A stretch of 64,000 bases of DNA, taken from NCBI GenBank assembly GCA_902767775.1, contig CACXIP010000001.1, positions 238,707 through 302,706 on the forward strand, in the 5' to 3' direction. Origin of the DNA: an uncultured Prevotellaceae bacterium. GTDB taxonomy: Bacteria > Bacteroidota > Bacteroidia > Bacteroidales > Bacteroidaceae. Below are positions 45,397-55,063 of this stretch, in pieces. Each line of letters opens with the position of its first letter. Positions within the stretch are counted from its first letter, which is position 1. Below the pieces are notes generated by a model. It was not told the DNA's origin. It saw nothing but the letters and a program-made list of their open reading frames with translations, and made no database searches. The position numbers were made by a program, and so were the translations under genes.

Positions 45397-48300
45397 TTAT
45401 TTCACCGTAATCTTCCTTACGCGGACAGAACCGTCGCTCAGGGTTTCACGTACGATGTTGACACCACGCTGCAAGCCTGCAGTACGGGTTCCGTTGATGG
45501 AGAACACCTCTGCGCTGACCACACCATTGCTGTCAATGCTGAAGATGCTCAGCGGGTTGCCGCTCTCCTCAAGCGAGCTGTTCTTGCCGTAGTAGAAGAG
45601 CTGCCAGTTGGTCCAGATGGTCCAGTCGCTGTCAATTTGGACATTCTTCTTCAGACCAATGGTGAGTTTGCCGTCCTCGCCAACCTTCACGATAACGTTG
45701 TTGTTGGAGAAGAGGTAGCCCTCCTGACCTAAGGTCATGAATGCGTCGGCAGCGGTGCTCATCGAATTTGGCACAGCAAGTTTGTTCTCCTCAATTGCCC
45801 ATGTCCAACCATCAGGAACTTCTTCCATAGGCTGTGCTCCTGTTGCCAGACGGTGCATAGCCACACTTACAGTGTCGCTGCCCACGGCTGCATAGAGGTA
45901 TGCATTGTTGTTAAGTTCAGAATTCTCTACCCATGAGGCGTAGTCGACGTCGGCTAAACCTGCGCGGTAGAAGCCTTGGACAGAAACTTTATAAGTACCC
46001 TCGGGAAGACCCTGGAGCAACTGGTAGTAGTTAAAGTTGGTGTTGAACTTCTCTGCATCGGTGGCAGTGGCATTGACAGAGGCACCACCTGTCCAACCCT
46101 TGTCATTGCCTTCAGCGTATGCTGGGTTGACGATGACTCTGGTGCACTCGATAGGATTGCCGTCACTTGCACTTGCCATATCCTGAGGCAGACCGAGGCG
46201 GTTGATAGCCTTGCTGATTTCGTTCATCAGTCCCTCAACGTCGGTATCAGAATATGTACGGTTCTCAAGACCATTGCTGATAGTGGTGTTGAGGTTGGTT
46301 GCCTCATTGATGATGTCGGGAGATGCGATTGAGCCCGGGATGGCGCTGGCCAGATCCTCGTTGGCTGCTTCCAACTTGGCGAAGAGAGCCTTGGAGGCAT
46401 TCACTGCATCCTGCAGGTCAAACAGATTGCTGAGGGCCTCGAACATGGCCTCACCATCATCACCATTTACCACAGCCTTGGCTGCGTCGATACCAGCCTG
46501 GAGACTTTCAAGCACATCCTTACCAATAGGATTGCTCAATGCGTTTTCACCGTCGATGATTGCCTGCTCAAGCACGGGCTTCACCACGTCGGCCTGGAAT
46601 CCACGGTAGTACAGCTTGAAGTTATCCCAGATACACCAGCTGTCGCCAGCCTGGCTGGAGTCACCTTTCACACCAATACGAATTTGCTCACCCTCTTGAG
46701 ATACAAGACCGAAAGCAGATTGTGTATACATGCCATGTTCAAATGCAATGTGTGAGCTAGCCATCTGGTCGGGGAAGTAAAGGGTTGTGCCGTCATCCAG
46801 TGTTTGCGATTCTATACCAGTACTCTTTCCATTCTCATCATTGTAGAACTCAGGGTCTGTGATTTGCACGGGGTCACCGTATACATTGGTGAACGGGGTG
46901 CTGTTGGAGTTCAGGTAGATGAACACGGGGCAAGTCTCCTTTGTGGTATACTGCTCGTGGTTGAGGTAGGCAGTGTAGTTGCCGCGTCCGTAACGATAGA
47001 ATCCCTGCACAGAAATCTCATATACACCCTTCGGGGCTTTCTCCACAATCTGGTAGATGTCGAAGTTGCTGTTGTTCCATGCCTCATAGCATTGCTGATC
47101 CCAGCGAACGTTTCCACCGCTGGCTTTGGTGATGGTCCAACCATCAGCATTCTTGTCGTAATTCGGATTGACTAGGTATGCGTTGGTTACGTCAGCACCC
47201 GGAGTAATATGCTGGAATGCTTCCATAATCAGGTTCTTCACACGGGCAATCTCTTCCTTCAATTCCTCATTGGTCATGTCGTGGCTCTTGAGCATATCCT
47301 CTGAGTCAAATGAAGCCCAGTCACTGACTTCGTCGAGGTAATCAGGATCCAGATAATCATTTCCGGCACATTCCTCTGCGTCACTTATCAAAGCAACAAT
47401 TTGCTGCCAGAGGTCTATGTTCTCTTCCAAAGCGGCCTGTGCTTCTTGAACAGCTGCTATGTTTGAGAGAATGTCATCTTTTGATGCTGATGCCTTCAAT
47501 GCTTCGACTGCTGCATTGTAAGCCTCTAAGTAAGACTCAGTATAAACTTTGTCTTCCAGGTCAAATTCCTTGACATTGGCAATGGCTCCGTCGAGAATCA
47601 ACCTATAAGCCTCATCGCTATTGCCATAATACAAAAGTTTGAAGTCATCAAAGATGCTCCAGTCGTCTGCTATGAGCATGTTCTTCTTGACACCAACTCT
47701 CATGCTGCCTTCTTCATTCACTGCCACATAGACAAAGTTATCGTTACAATAGCCTGCCTGGAAGAACTCGTCGGATGCTACCATGTTGTGAGGGATATAG
47801 TACACCTCACCAGTCTCACTGTCGGTGGCAGATGCCCAGTTGCCAGTGGTCATGGCTGCTGTAAGGCCAGCTGAATAAGGTGATGCGATGCTGGACTCAA
47901 AAGTCTGGCCGTTGACAGTTGCATATATTTTGGCATATTTCGACTGCTCGTTATTAGCCTTGTAATTGTCATATCCTGGTTGTACGTTGCCAGCACGGTA
48001 GAAACCATTAGCTTTAAACATATAGACACCAGGATGCAGTTCTGTGAGGTCCTGATAAGTGTCGTAGTTCATGCTATAACGCTCAGCATTCTCCTTCGGG
48101 TTAGCAGAGCCCCATCCAGAACCAGACCAACCAGTAAGGTCATTACCCTCGAAAGTTGGGTTCTTGATGAAGAGCTTGGTCACATTCACAGGATTCTCAA
48201 CAGTTGCCTTGTCGTAGTTCTCGGCAGCCAGTTCTTCCTCACGTGCCTGGATTGCCTTCTTGGTAGCCTCTGTGGCAGCATTGAGCTCTTCCACAGTACT

Positions 48301-48984
48301 TGAGGTGTTGTTGTATACGGCAATCTGGTCAGCCACATTGGCACCGATTTCCTCAGCTTTGTCAAGCTGCTCTTTCAGTTTCATGGCTGCCTCATAAACG
48401 TTGAGTGCGTTGATATAGGCGTCACCAGTTGCCTCGGGAATGAGCTTCCAGTCAACGAATACGTTTTCTCCTTCCTCACAGTCTGAGGTCAACGCCGTAT
48501 TTTCAGGGTTCTCTGAACGGTTCAAACCTACGAACTTGGTGTTGTCGTTGATGTTCGGGTTCAACTCAGAGGGCATGAAACGATAAACATTGTTTCCCAT
48601 GTCCTTGATTTCCCAGAAGAAGTCGGGCTGGTTGTTGTAGTCAACATACATGATGTTGGGGGCCTCAAAGAAAACCCATCTCCAGTCTATGGCTCCTGCA
48701 TTGTTGGCTCCATAATCCGAAAGCGTGTAAAGGCCGCCGCCCTGGTCCTCAATCTTGATTTTCAGACCGCGCTCGCCCACACTGGCTTGGGTGCCATAAG
48801 CATTACCCTGTGTGAACAGAAGCTGACTGCCTACATTGTAGAAATAGTAGATTTCGTTGGCAGTCATACTTGCGAACTCCGTGGGGATTGCGGGCTTCTG
48901 CCAGACATTTCCGTCCACAGCCTTAGCTCCACTGCTGCCGAAAAACAGCAATGCGCCTAAAACAAGTAGTTTTGCAATTTTCAT
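45397..48984 (-). CDS. Large secreted protein with three CBM-like modules and helical linkers
   Basis: This is a 1195-residue secreted protein of unknown biochemical role. It starts MKIAKLLVLGALLFFGSSGA (signal peptide). An N-terminal beta-rich segment (residues about 25-170) precedes three copies of a roughly 185-residue module (coded near 47619-48186, 46597-47193 and 45583-46149). Each module begins VxNPxF/Y, contains GxYxxxxxGFYRxG and ends WxIxDxFKLxYxG. Helical FIVAR-like linkers lie between them (EELNAATEATKKAIQAREEE). The tail VFSINGTRTAGLQRGVNIVR resembles a sorting domain. The ATG at 49032 adds 16 residues in front of the signal peptide and is less likely. No enzyme motif is seen; glycan binding is inferred. 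Confidence 0.65.
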   Translation of the reverse strand: MKIAKLLVLGALLFFGSSGAKAVDGNVWQKPAIPTEFASMTANEIYYFYNVGSQLLFTQGNAYGTQASVGERGLKIKIEDQGGGLYTLSDYGANNAGAIDWRWVFFEAPNIMYVDYNNQPDFFWEIKDMGNNVYRFMPSELNPNINDNTKFVGLNRSENPENTALTSDCEEGENVFVDWKLIPEATGDAYINALNVYEAAMKLKEQLDKAEEIGANVADQIAVYNNTSSTVEELNAATEATKKAIQAREEELAAENYDKATVENPVNVTKLFIKNPTFEGNDLTGWSGSGWGSANPKENAERYSMNYDTYQDLTELHPGVYMFKANGFYRAGNVQPGYDNYKANNEQSKYAKIYATVNGQTFESSIASPYSAGLTAAMTTGNWASATDSETGEVYYIPHNMVASDEFFQAGYCNDNFVYVAVNEEGSMRVGVKKNMLIADDWSIFDDFKLLYYGNSDEAYRLILDGAIANVKEFDLEDKVYTESYLEAYNAAVEALKASASKDDILSNIAAVQEAQAALEENIDLWQQIVALISDAEECAGNDYLDPDYLDEVSDWASFDSEDMLKSHDMTNEELKEEIARVKNLIMEAFQHITPGADVTNAYLVNPNYDKNADGWTITKASGGNVRWDQQCYEAWNNSNFDIYQIVEKAPKGVYEISVQGFYRYGRGNYTAYLNHEQYTTKETCPVFIYLNSNSTPFTNVYGDPVQITDPEFYNDENGKSTGIESQTLDDGTTLYFPDQMASSHIAFEHGMYTQSAFGLVSQEGEQIRIGVKGDSSQAGDSWCIWDNFKLYYRGFQADVVKPVLEQAIIDGENALSNPIGKDVLESLQAGIDAAKAVVNGDDGEAMFEALSNLFDLQDAVNASKALFAKLEAANEDLASAIPGSIASPDIINEATNLNTTISNGLENRTYSDTDVEGLMNEISKAINRLGLPQDMASASDGNPIECTRVIVNPAYAEGNDKGWTGGASVNATATDAEKFNTNFNYYQLLQGLPEGTYKVSVQGFYRAGLADVDYASWVENSELNNNAYLYAAVGSDTVSVAMHRLATGAQPMEEVPDGWTWAIEENKLAVPNSMSTAADAFMTLGQEGYLFSNNNVIVKVGEDGKLTIGLKKNVQIDSDWTIWTNWQLFYYGKNSSLEESGNPLSIFSIDSNGVVSAEVFSINGTRTAGLQRGVNIVRETLSDGSVRVRKITVK

Positions 48985-49197
48985 AAAGGTTAAATTTAGA
49001 TTGTTAATAAATACGCACATGCCGAAACACATGCATGGTTGAAATAAAAGGTTCGTTTTAAAGGTATTCCCAGTTCATCTTCATGAAAGGATATAATCCC
49101 TCAGTTAAAAATTTTGGCTTATCGTAACGAGTCGATAGGATAACCTCGGTTTAGAATTAATTCCTATTAGGTTTCTATGAAATTGTTATAACAGTTG

Positions 49198-49205
49198 CAA
49201 AGATA
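49198..49205 (-). promoter_or_regulatory. Possible -7 promoter element for the modular secreted protein
   Basis: The minus strand reads TATCTTTG, matching TAnnTTTG. No -33 TTTG is found at the right distance. The transcript would start near 49193 and have a leader of about 200 nt. Confidence 0.3.
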
Positions 49206-49288
49206 ACAAAAAATTATATAACACACATCTTTTTTTAGAAAAATTTTATGCGATATGTGTATTTCTTACACTTTTTGTTTCATATGAC

Positions 49289-49324
49289 AAAAAAAAGGCC
49301 ATGCTGTATAAAAAGCATGACCTT
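49289..49324 (-). terminator. Terminator after the clan-A glycosidase gene
   Basis: Read on the minus strand, AAGGTCATGCT (49314-49324) pairs with AGCATGGCCTT (49295-49305), with one G-U pair, and is followed by eight T residues (49289-49296). It ends the two-gene unit 54889-49344. Confidence 0.8.
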
Positions 49325-49343
49325 ATTTTTAAATCGAAGATGG

Positions 49344-52052
49344 CTATTTTACCAATATGGTTTGAACCTTGTCGCCTTCTTTCTTGATGTATGTTCCCTT
49401 GGAAAGCGGTTGGGCAACTTTGATGCCGCTCAGGGTATAATATGAGGGCGTCGTTGGTGATGGTTCGCTGTTCATCTGCCGGATGCCGTTTGTGGTGGCG
49501 TCAACGATTTCTTTCACCTCTTCTGCAGTCAATGCATAGTTGTAGATTCGCACATCATTGAGGTATGCCTTGAGTTGTGGCGCTGTGCCGTCTTGGCTCC
49601 TTCCCAGATAATTCAAGACGGGATGGATATCGGCTGGCATGATGGAAATGTCGGTGGAGTGGCCTGCCTTTTCCCCGTCAACATATATCACAGTACTGTC
49701 GCGGCTGATGGTGAGGGCAACGTGTTTCCATATAAGTGATGACAGTCTGCCCGTTGTCGTCAGTGTTTGGTTCTCATTGCCATTGTTGACGACAAAACTG
49801 ATTTTTGAACCGTTGGAAGGTGTGAGATACATATATTGTGTGGGTCCGTTGCCGAAGTCAAAGAGCCGTTGGTTGGCTGCGGACGACGAGCGCCAGTTGA
49901 CCCATGCTGCAAAAGTCATGGCTTCGGTGGACGCAATCTCATAGGGTAGTTGCACAAACTGGTTTGCAGCATTGAGACTGAGCGACTTTTTACCTTCTTC
50001 GCCGGTGTTGTTGGAAGCAACATAGGAAGGATTGTTGAAAACGGCACCATCGAACTGGTTGGTTGTAGCATCCAGCACGTTTTCTTCCAATGGCCAATTT
50101 GCTGTCATGGCTGGTTCGCCAGTGGGACCTGCATCCACGCTCTCGCTGATAGCAGACTGATTCTCGCTGTGGTCGATGGCTTTGACAGCATAGGTATATT
50201 CAATTCCCTGACGGCATGAGTTGTCAATAAATTTCGCAGTCTTTACTTTCCTTGCGATAGTGTTCCAGTTATCCTTTCCTTTCTCCGTACGGATGACCAT
50301 ATATCCATCGAGGTCTGCCTCCTGGTTGGCATCCCATTCAAGCAACACGCTGGCACTTTGTGCGGTAGCTGTGAGGTTGGTTGGTGTGGCTGGTGCATCC
50401 GTTTCGACTTCTGCGTCGAGTGGCAGGAATCGCCATAGCTGACGTGTGGGGTCAGCCAGTTTTGTCTGCTGGTTGATGTTGATTCCTTGGATTTGAGAAT
50501 TGGTGGACAATGTTATATAGAGGGCACTCTCCCGGTTGCGGATATAGTAATATCCGTCGCCGGCATACTCCAAATACCATACTTGGTTGGTGGATGGCGT
50601 TCCTGAGCCGTAGGAGATGATGTTTGCACCACTGGCAGTGGAGAAATTGAGCACATCCATGAATTTCCCGTCGTTCACCGACTTGATGATGTAGAAGCTG
50701 TAGTCGCCGTCAATGGAATTGCCGGCCTGCTCCACAATCCATTGCTGCTTGGGCGAGCCTGTATATTTGGCTTGGGCAATGTTGGGATTGCCTCCCGACT
50801 CACCTTGCTCAGCCAGCATCATCTTGGATGCCTTGTTCATAATCTTGTAGGTGCCGCCAATGGCACTTGGCTGGACATCTGCACCCCATGTCACGTCAAT
50901 CACGCGCTCGGCATTCTTCTGTCCTTTCTGGTAACCGGTTCCGCCGTGGATGGACATCTTGATTTCACGGGTAGGGCCCACTCCGTCGTAATAGACCTCA
51001 TGGTCGGTTGACAAAAACTGATAAGAGGTGGTGTATGCCTGTCGCTCGCTGGAACCCATGAATGCCTTCACACGGCCGTCGTCGTGGCGATAGACAGTGG
51101 CTGCCGTCCAGTTGTTGGGATGCTCGGCATAGCCAAGTCTCACTCCATGTCGGCTGATGTCGCAGAACTCACCTCGTGCACGACTGTCGAATCCCCACCA
51201 GATGCCTACCGTCATGCCATATTCGAGTCCGATAAACGCCTCAGCCACGTTGTGCATCTCATCATTATAGCCTATTTTCCCGTCTCGTGCAAGCAGTTGA
51301 TAGAACGCCTTGTAGTTGTTCATGCTGCCTGCCAGCTGATGGGTGTTTCCCCAGTCATAGTAGTCTTTTCCAGGCGTGTACCATGAGGCTGCCTTGTCGT
51401 CATTGAGGGTGTTGCCACCCACGATGGCGATATTGGAAAACAGAGGATAGTCGCTTTTCAGTTTTTGGGCGATGTCGCGGCTGTTGTTGATGGTGGCGCC
51501 TTCCTCGGTCCAGTAGTCAGGCTCGTTGAAAGGAGAAATTCCAGCAACGCGGTGCTTGGTATTGTTGTTGAGCCACTCTACATGAGCATTGAGCATCTTC
51601 GACCATTTGTCCACATTGGCAGTGTTACCTGTTCGGTAATATGCTGCTACGCCTGCCTCTTGGTCGCAAGTCAGCACCAGGGGAAGGGTGTCGCTGAGGA
51701 TGTTGAAGATACGGTTGCGGCGTGTTAGGTAATTGGTGGCGTCGGCGTCCAATTTGGCGTCGTCAACTAAGGCATTTTTCACCCTGAAAGTTGACCTTCC
51801 GATGCCTACGTTCTCCTTGCCCATGTGGTTGATGCCTTTTCTGAAATTCTGCTCACTGATCCAAGCCTGGTCGAGACCCCATATCGGTTGGAAACGTTTT
51901 CCTTCGGCAGATAAGGAGAAGACCACCATCCTGTCGCCCGATGTCGTAGGAGACAATATGCTGCTTGTGGATGGTGTGCGGTCTGTCTGTGCCAGACAGG
52001 GTAATGCTATGATTAGCAACAATGTTGATAATGTAAAGATTTTTGGTTTCAT
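49344..52052 (-). CDS. Secreted clan-A glycosidase-like protein with ricin, FN3 and LamG domains
   Basis: This is a predicted extracellular glycosidase. From MKPKIFTLSTLLLIIALPC it has about 902 residues. A GH30/GH39-like TIM barrel (about 25-390) has acid/base Glu177 in GISPFNEPDYW and candidate nucleophile Glu265 in NDEMHNVAE. A ricin-type beta-trefoil follows (about 395-545, with QQWIVEQAG, NQVWYLEYAG and RQLWRFLP as QxW repeats), then an FN3 domain, a LamG/concanavalin-like domain (AMTFAAWVNWRSSSAAN) and a C-terminal tail YYTLSGIKVAQPLSKGTYI resembling a sorting domain. It starts 24 bp after the MG2-type gene's stop and is co-transcribed with it. Substrate and exact family are uncertain. 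Confidence 0.72.
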   Translation of the reverse strand: MKPKIFTLSTLLLIIALPCLAQTDRTPSTSSILSPTTSGDRMVVFSLSAEGKRFQPIWGLDQAWISEQNFRKGINHMGKENVGIGRSTFRVKNALVDDAKLDADATNYLTRRNRIFNILSDTLPLVLTCDQEAGVAAYYRTGNTANVDKWSKMLNAHVEWLNNNTKHRVAGISPFNEPDYWTEEGATINNSRDIAQKLKSDYPLFSNIAIVGGNTLNDDKAASWYTPGKDYYDWGNTHQLAGSMNNYKAFYQLLARDGKIGYNDEMHNVAEAFIGLEYGMTVGIWWGFDSRARGEFCDISRHGVRLGYAEHPNNWTAATVYRHDDGRVKAFMGSSERQAYTTSYQFLSTDHEVYYDGVGPTREIKMSIHGGTGYQKGQKNAERVIDVTWGADVQPSAIGGTYKIMNKASKMMLAEQGESGGNPNIAQAKYTGSPKQQWIVEQAGNSIDGDYSFYIIKSVNDGKFMDVLNFSTASGANIISYGSGTPSTNQVWYLEYAGDGYYYIRNRESALYITLSTNSQIQGININQQTKLADPTRQLWRFLPLDAEVETDAPATPTNLTATAQSASVLLEWDANQEADLDGYMVIRTEKGKDNWNTIARKVKTAKFIDNSCRQGIEYTYAVKAIDHSENQSAISESVDAGPTGEPAMTANWPLEENVLDATTNQFDGAVFNNPSYVASNNTGEEGKKSLSLNAANQFVQLPYEIASTEAMTFAAWVNWRSSSAANQRLFDFGNGPTQYMYLTPSNGSKISFVVNNGNENQTLTTTGRLSSLIWKHVALTISRDSTVIYVDGEKAGHSTDISIMPADIHPVLNYLGRSQDGTAPQLKAYLNDVRIYNYALTAEEVKEIVDATTNGIRQMNSEPSPTTPSYYTLSGIKVAQPLSKGTYIKKEGDKVQTILVK

Positions 52053-52075
52053 ATCGGGCAAATTTTGGTGTCTGT

Positions 52076-54889
52076 TTATTCGTTGGATATGGGTTTCCCT
52101 GTAGTGGTGATACCAGCTGCGCTTACCTTCACTCGTGTGGTCTTGCCGTTGTTGTAGAAACGTGCATGGTATTGGCCGTTCTCGTCGAGTGTGGCATTAG
52201 GATTCCAATAGAGTGTGCGGCGGTAGTCCTTCACATCGCTTGAGGGTGTGAAATTGGTGTAGTCGGGATGGTAGAAATCGTCTGGTTCGTACATACCGGG
52301 GAGTATCAGCCAGCGGTCGCGGAACGTGGGACGGGTGGCATCGTTGAGGAGGGTGACGTAGTCGAGTACGCCATCAATGGTGATGATTTCTCCAGTTGAC
52401 TCATCCGTGATGGTTTGTATGATGCTTTGGTCCTGTGCATGAACCATGGGGCGGTCTTCATTCCTCAGTTCAAAGTCAGAGAAGATATTGATGTTTTTCA
52501 GGCGTTTAAGCAAAATTGGTTCACGGAATCCTTGAAAGTTGTCCCTGCCACCGATTTTCAGCAGTTCCAACTGGTTGCGCTCTTCTTCTGTCTTGGGCTT
52601 TCTGAACCACTCCAAATATTTGATGTAGTAATTCTTGCTGGTGTACAACGAAGGAGACCGGCTGGTGTTGAGGTTGCCCAGCAGCATTGTTGCCACCTTA
52701 TCAGAAAAAGTGAAGGGGTTGAATTTGCCGTATGACAGACCATAGTCAGTAATCAGGTTGTAAAGGTAGACCGCGTCGTAGGAGCAGAGCGGACGGGTGT
52801 AGTCGATGATTTGCTGTCCGCGGCGTTTTTTTCCTTTCACTTCCACGCCCTGAAGTGTCTTGTCCATCGAAGAGAGTTGCTCTTGGTCGTCTATTCCTAT
52901 AATAATATCCTCGACTACCTCTTCTGATGTGGCTGGCGCATGACATTGATACCAAGAGTATTTCTTGGCAAAGACTGGGTAGAAAAGGTTGCGCTTGACA
53001 TAGTAATTGGGGAATTCATCCTCATCGCGTCGTCCTTTAAATTTCAACTTTTTAAGGGATTTCTCACTGGCATCAATGTCGTATGCCGACATGGTGAGGA
53101 TACCTTCTCCGTAGTAGGGCGGGATGCTGAAGGCGAAATTGCCATGGTTGGTGGTCTCCATTTCAATGGTGAAGACATCGGTGTCGAGTATCAGTTCGCT
53201 CTCTACTCTCACCTCTTTTTTCAGTCCGCGGTTATAACCATTGTCAATAACTCCATCGGAATACGTGACCGCCGGCTCGTTTGATGAACTCTGGTTGTCG
53301 CTGTCTCCTCCGCCGTTGGATGCCGTCTCAGGGTCGACCTCCTGGTAATTATAGAAATCATTGGCCCATGACTCATTTACGGAATAGTCTCTAGTGTTGA
53401 AGAAAATGGTGGGATAGACAGTTCCCTCAACAGAGAGGTTCGTTTCGGGCGTATACCTCAATTTTTGCTCGGAGAGCAAGTCTTTGACGTCATATCTCCG
53501 CCATCCCTGCACCATCATCAGCAGGTCAAGGGCTTGGGTGTGCGTGGCATCATCGGACTCGAAATAATAGTCAGGGTAGGGGATGAATCCTTTGAGTTCG
53601 CTCGACAGGAGCAGGTCGGTAAGGATATTGCCGGTATCATAAGTCGGGTCGTCAGTGGATTGGTCACGAACGGAGATGGAGAGATGACGGGTGTCTTCAG
53701 GTGCTTGAAAATCAATGGAAATAAGTGAATATGGCTCATAGTCCTCTCCGTCTCCTGTCACTTGGATGGTGGACGTGTCGTAGTCGTGATTGTTGACAAA
53801 AAACAGGCGGTCGGCAAGAGGGGTGCCTTGCTCATCCAAGATAATCAGGTCATTGACTCCAGTGGGGAGTTTTTGCTTGTCCCATTCCAACAGATATTCT
53901 CCATTGGGGCCGGGAGTGAAAATGGTGTGTTCTTTCAAAACACCGCGGCACAGGATGGCTGCAAGGTACTGCGAGTTGGGAGAAAGACCTTTCATCTGGA
54001 TATGGGCAGCCAACCGATTTCCTTTGTCATCCAAACGTAAAGCACAGCCGACATCCTCAGATTTTGGAAGACTGAAACTGTGTGATTTACCCTGATAGTT
54101 GACTTTTGCTTTCAAACTTCCACTCTCAGGTACTTGTACTTCAAAGACTCCTCTTCCAAGATGAGCTGATTTGAAGGCCACGTCGTTGACCTTTCCTGAA
54201 ATATCCTGCTGCTTGCCTTCTTCGTCAATCGCCTCAAAGGCAACCCTGCACCGGGTGCCGGCTATCAGATGGCCTCCCTCAGGGTAGAAATTGACGGTGA
54301 GTTTATCCTCCAGTTCCTTGGGTAGCCTTTGCTTGGGGCGAGAAACGATGTATTTCCCCGAATAGTCGCCCTCAGTCTCCGGTTGCTCATAGACGGGGAC
54401 AACGCGGGAATAGATGGTGCCATAGAGGCGGTAGAAGTCGCGCATCATCTGGAGGTTGTAGAACTGATGCTTGTCTTTCTCAAAATACGGATGCTGTGTC
54501 ACGTCAAAATTGAGCATCCAACGGGTGTAGGCGCGTATCTCAAAATAACCGGAGTAGAGCGTGTCGGTCAGCGCAAAGTTGCCGCAACTGTAACCTTTGT
54601 CGCTGATGATGATTTGCTGACGCTCCACCAGCATTCCGTCAGGAGACACCAGCTCCACATAGAGGATGCGGCTCATGTCGGTATAGGTTAGGCTGTCTGC
54701 CCTTACCGTATATGCCTTGTACCAAATGGTGTCGCCTTTGAAATAGCAGTTGTTGTCAAGGTGAAGGTATACCTTTTCCTGCACAGGGGCATCCTGCAGC
54801 ATCATGCACAGACTGTCGATACGTTGCTGAGCATGAGATGCTGTGGACATGAATGCGATGGTCAGGAAAAAGGAAAATAATCTCAGCAT
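52076..54889 (-). CDS. MG2 (alpha-2-macroglobulin-type) and plug-like secreted protein
   Basis: This is a Bacteroidetes family of unknown function. The 937-residue product has a signal peptide ending SHAQ. An MG2-like strand region (VYLHLDNNCYFKGDTIWYK) is characteristic of macroglobulin-fold proteins; further Ig-like beta-rich parts follow. A TonB-plug-like segment lies near residue 680 (LQGVEVKGKKRRG), and the sequence ends YHARFYNNGKTTRVKV, a carbohydrate- or polymer-like beta fold. It lacks a beta-barrel, so it is not a TonB receptor. It probably acts at the outer membrane with the downstream glycosidase. No promoter was identified in its 5' flank. Confidence 0.62.
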   Translation of the reverse strand: MLRLFSFFLTIAFMSTASHAQQRIDSLCMMLQDAPVQEKVYLHLDNNCYFKGDTIWYKAYTVRADSLTYTDMSRILYVELVSPDGMLVERQQIIISDKGYSCGNFALTDTLYSGYFEIRAYTRWMLNFDVTQHPYFEKDKHQFYNLQMMRDFYRLYGTIYSRVVPVYEQPETEGDYSGKYIVSRPKQRLPKELEDKLTVNFYPEGGHLIAGTRCRVAFEAIDEEGKQQDISGKVNDVAFKSAHLGRGVFEVQVPESGSLKAKVNYQGKSHSFSLPKSEDVGCALRLDDKGNRLAAHIQMKGLSPNSQYLAAILCRGVLKEHTIFTPGPNGEYLLEWDKQKLPTGVNDLIILDEQGTPLADRLFFVNNHDYDTSTIQVTGDGEDYEPYSLISIDFQAPEDTRHLSISVRDQSTDDPTYDTGNILTDLLLSSELKGFIPYPDYYFESDDATHTQALDLLMMVQGWRRYDVKDLLSEQKLRYTPETNLSVEGTVYPTIFFNTRDYSVNESWANDFYNYQEVDPETASNGGGDSDNQSSSNEPAVTYSDGVIDNGYNRGLKKEVRVESELILDTDVFTIEMETTNHGNFAFSIPPYYGEGILTMSAYDIDASEKSLKKLKFKGRRDEDEFPNYYVKRNLFYPVFAKKYSWYQCHAPATSEEVVEDIIIGIDDQEQLSSMDKTLQGVEVKGKKRRGQQIIDYTRPLCSYDAVYLYNLITDYGLSYGKFNPFTFSDKVATMLLGNLNTSRSPSLYTSKNYYIKYLEWFRKPKTEEERNQLELLKIGGRDNFQGFREPILLKRLKNINIFSDFELRNEDRPMVHAQDQSIIQTITDESTGEIITIDGVLDYVTLLNDATRPTFRDRWLILPGMYEPDDFYHPDYTNFTPSSDVKDYRRTLYWNPNATLDENGQYHARFYNNGKTTRVKVSAAGITTTGKPISNE

Positions 54890-54964
54890 TTGTCCTTGGT
54901 TTGTTTTTACGCCGCTAAATTAGCAAAAAACAAGTTCTTTTTACCATTAATTGATTATTATTTC

Positions 54965-54994
54965 TTTGTATGTCGGCTTTTTTTGCTAAATTTG
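54965..54994 (+). promoter_or_regulatory. Promoter of the GH128-like and CotH genes
   Basis: TTTG (54965-54968), 18 nt, then TAAATTTG (54987-54994) match the Bacteroidetes pattern with a spacer one base short. Transcription would start near 54999, giving a 65-nt leader before the ATG at 55064. Confidence 0.5.
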
Positions 54995-55063
54995 CAACAT
55001 TCATAGCCGGATAAGCCTTTTTGAACGTAAGCAAAAACAATCAACAAACTAAATAAGAACACA

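Larger units (their letters stand above)
48985..49343. other. Gene-free region holding a leader and a terminator
   Basis: About 360 bp separate the 45.4-49.0 kb gene from the next minus-strand gene upstream. Apart from a possible -7 element at 49198-49205 and the terminator at 49289-49324, nothing specific is visible. The implied leader of about 200 nt is AT-rich and has no convincing gene. Confidence 0.5.

Noticed and set aside
52076-54889. TonB-dependent receptor call for the MG2-type protein
   Set aside because: It has only a plug-like segment and lacks the long C-terminal beta-barrel and terminal aromatic residue.
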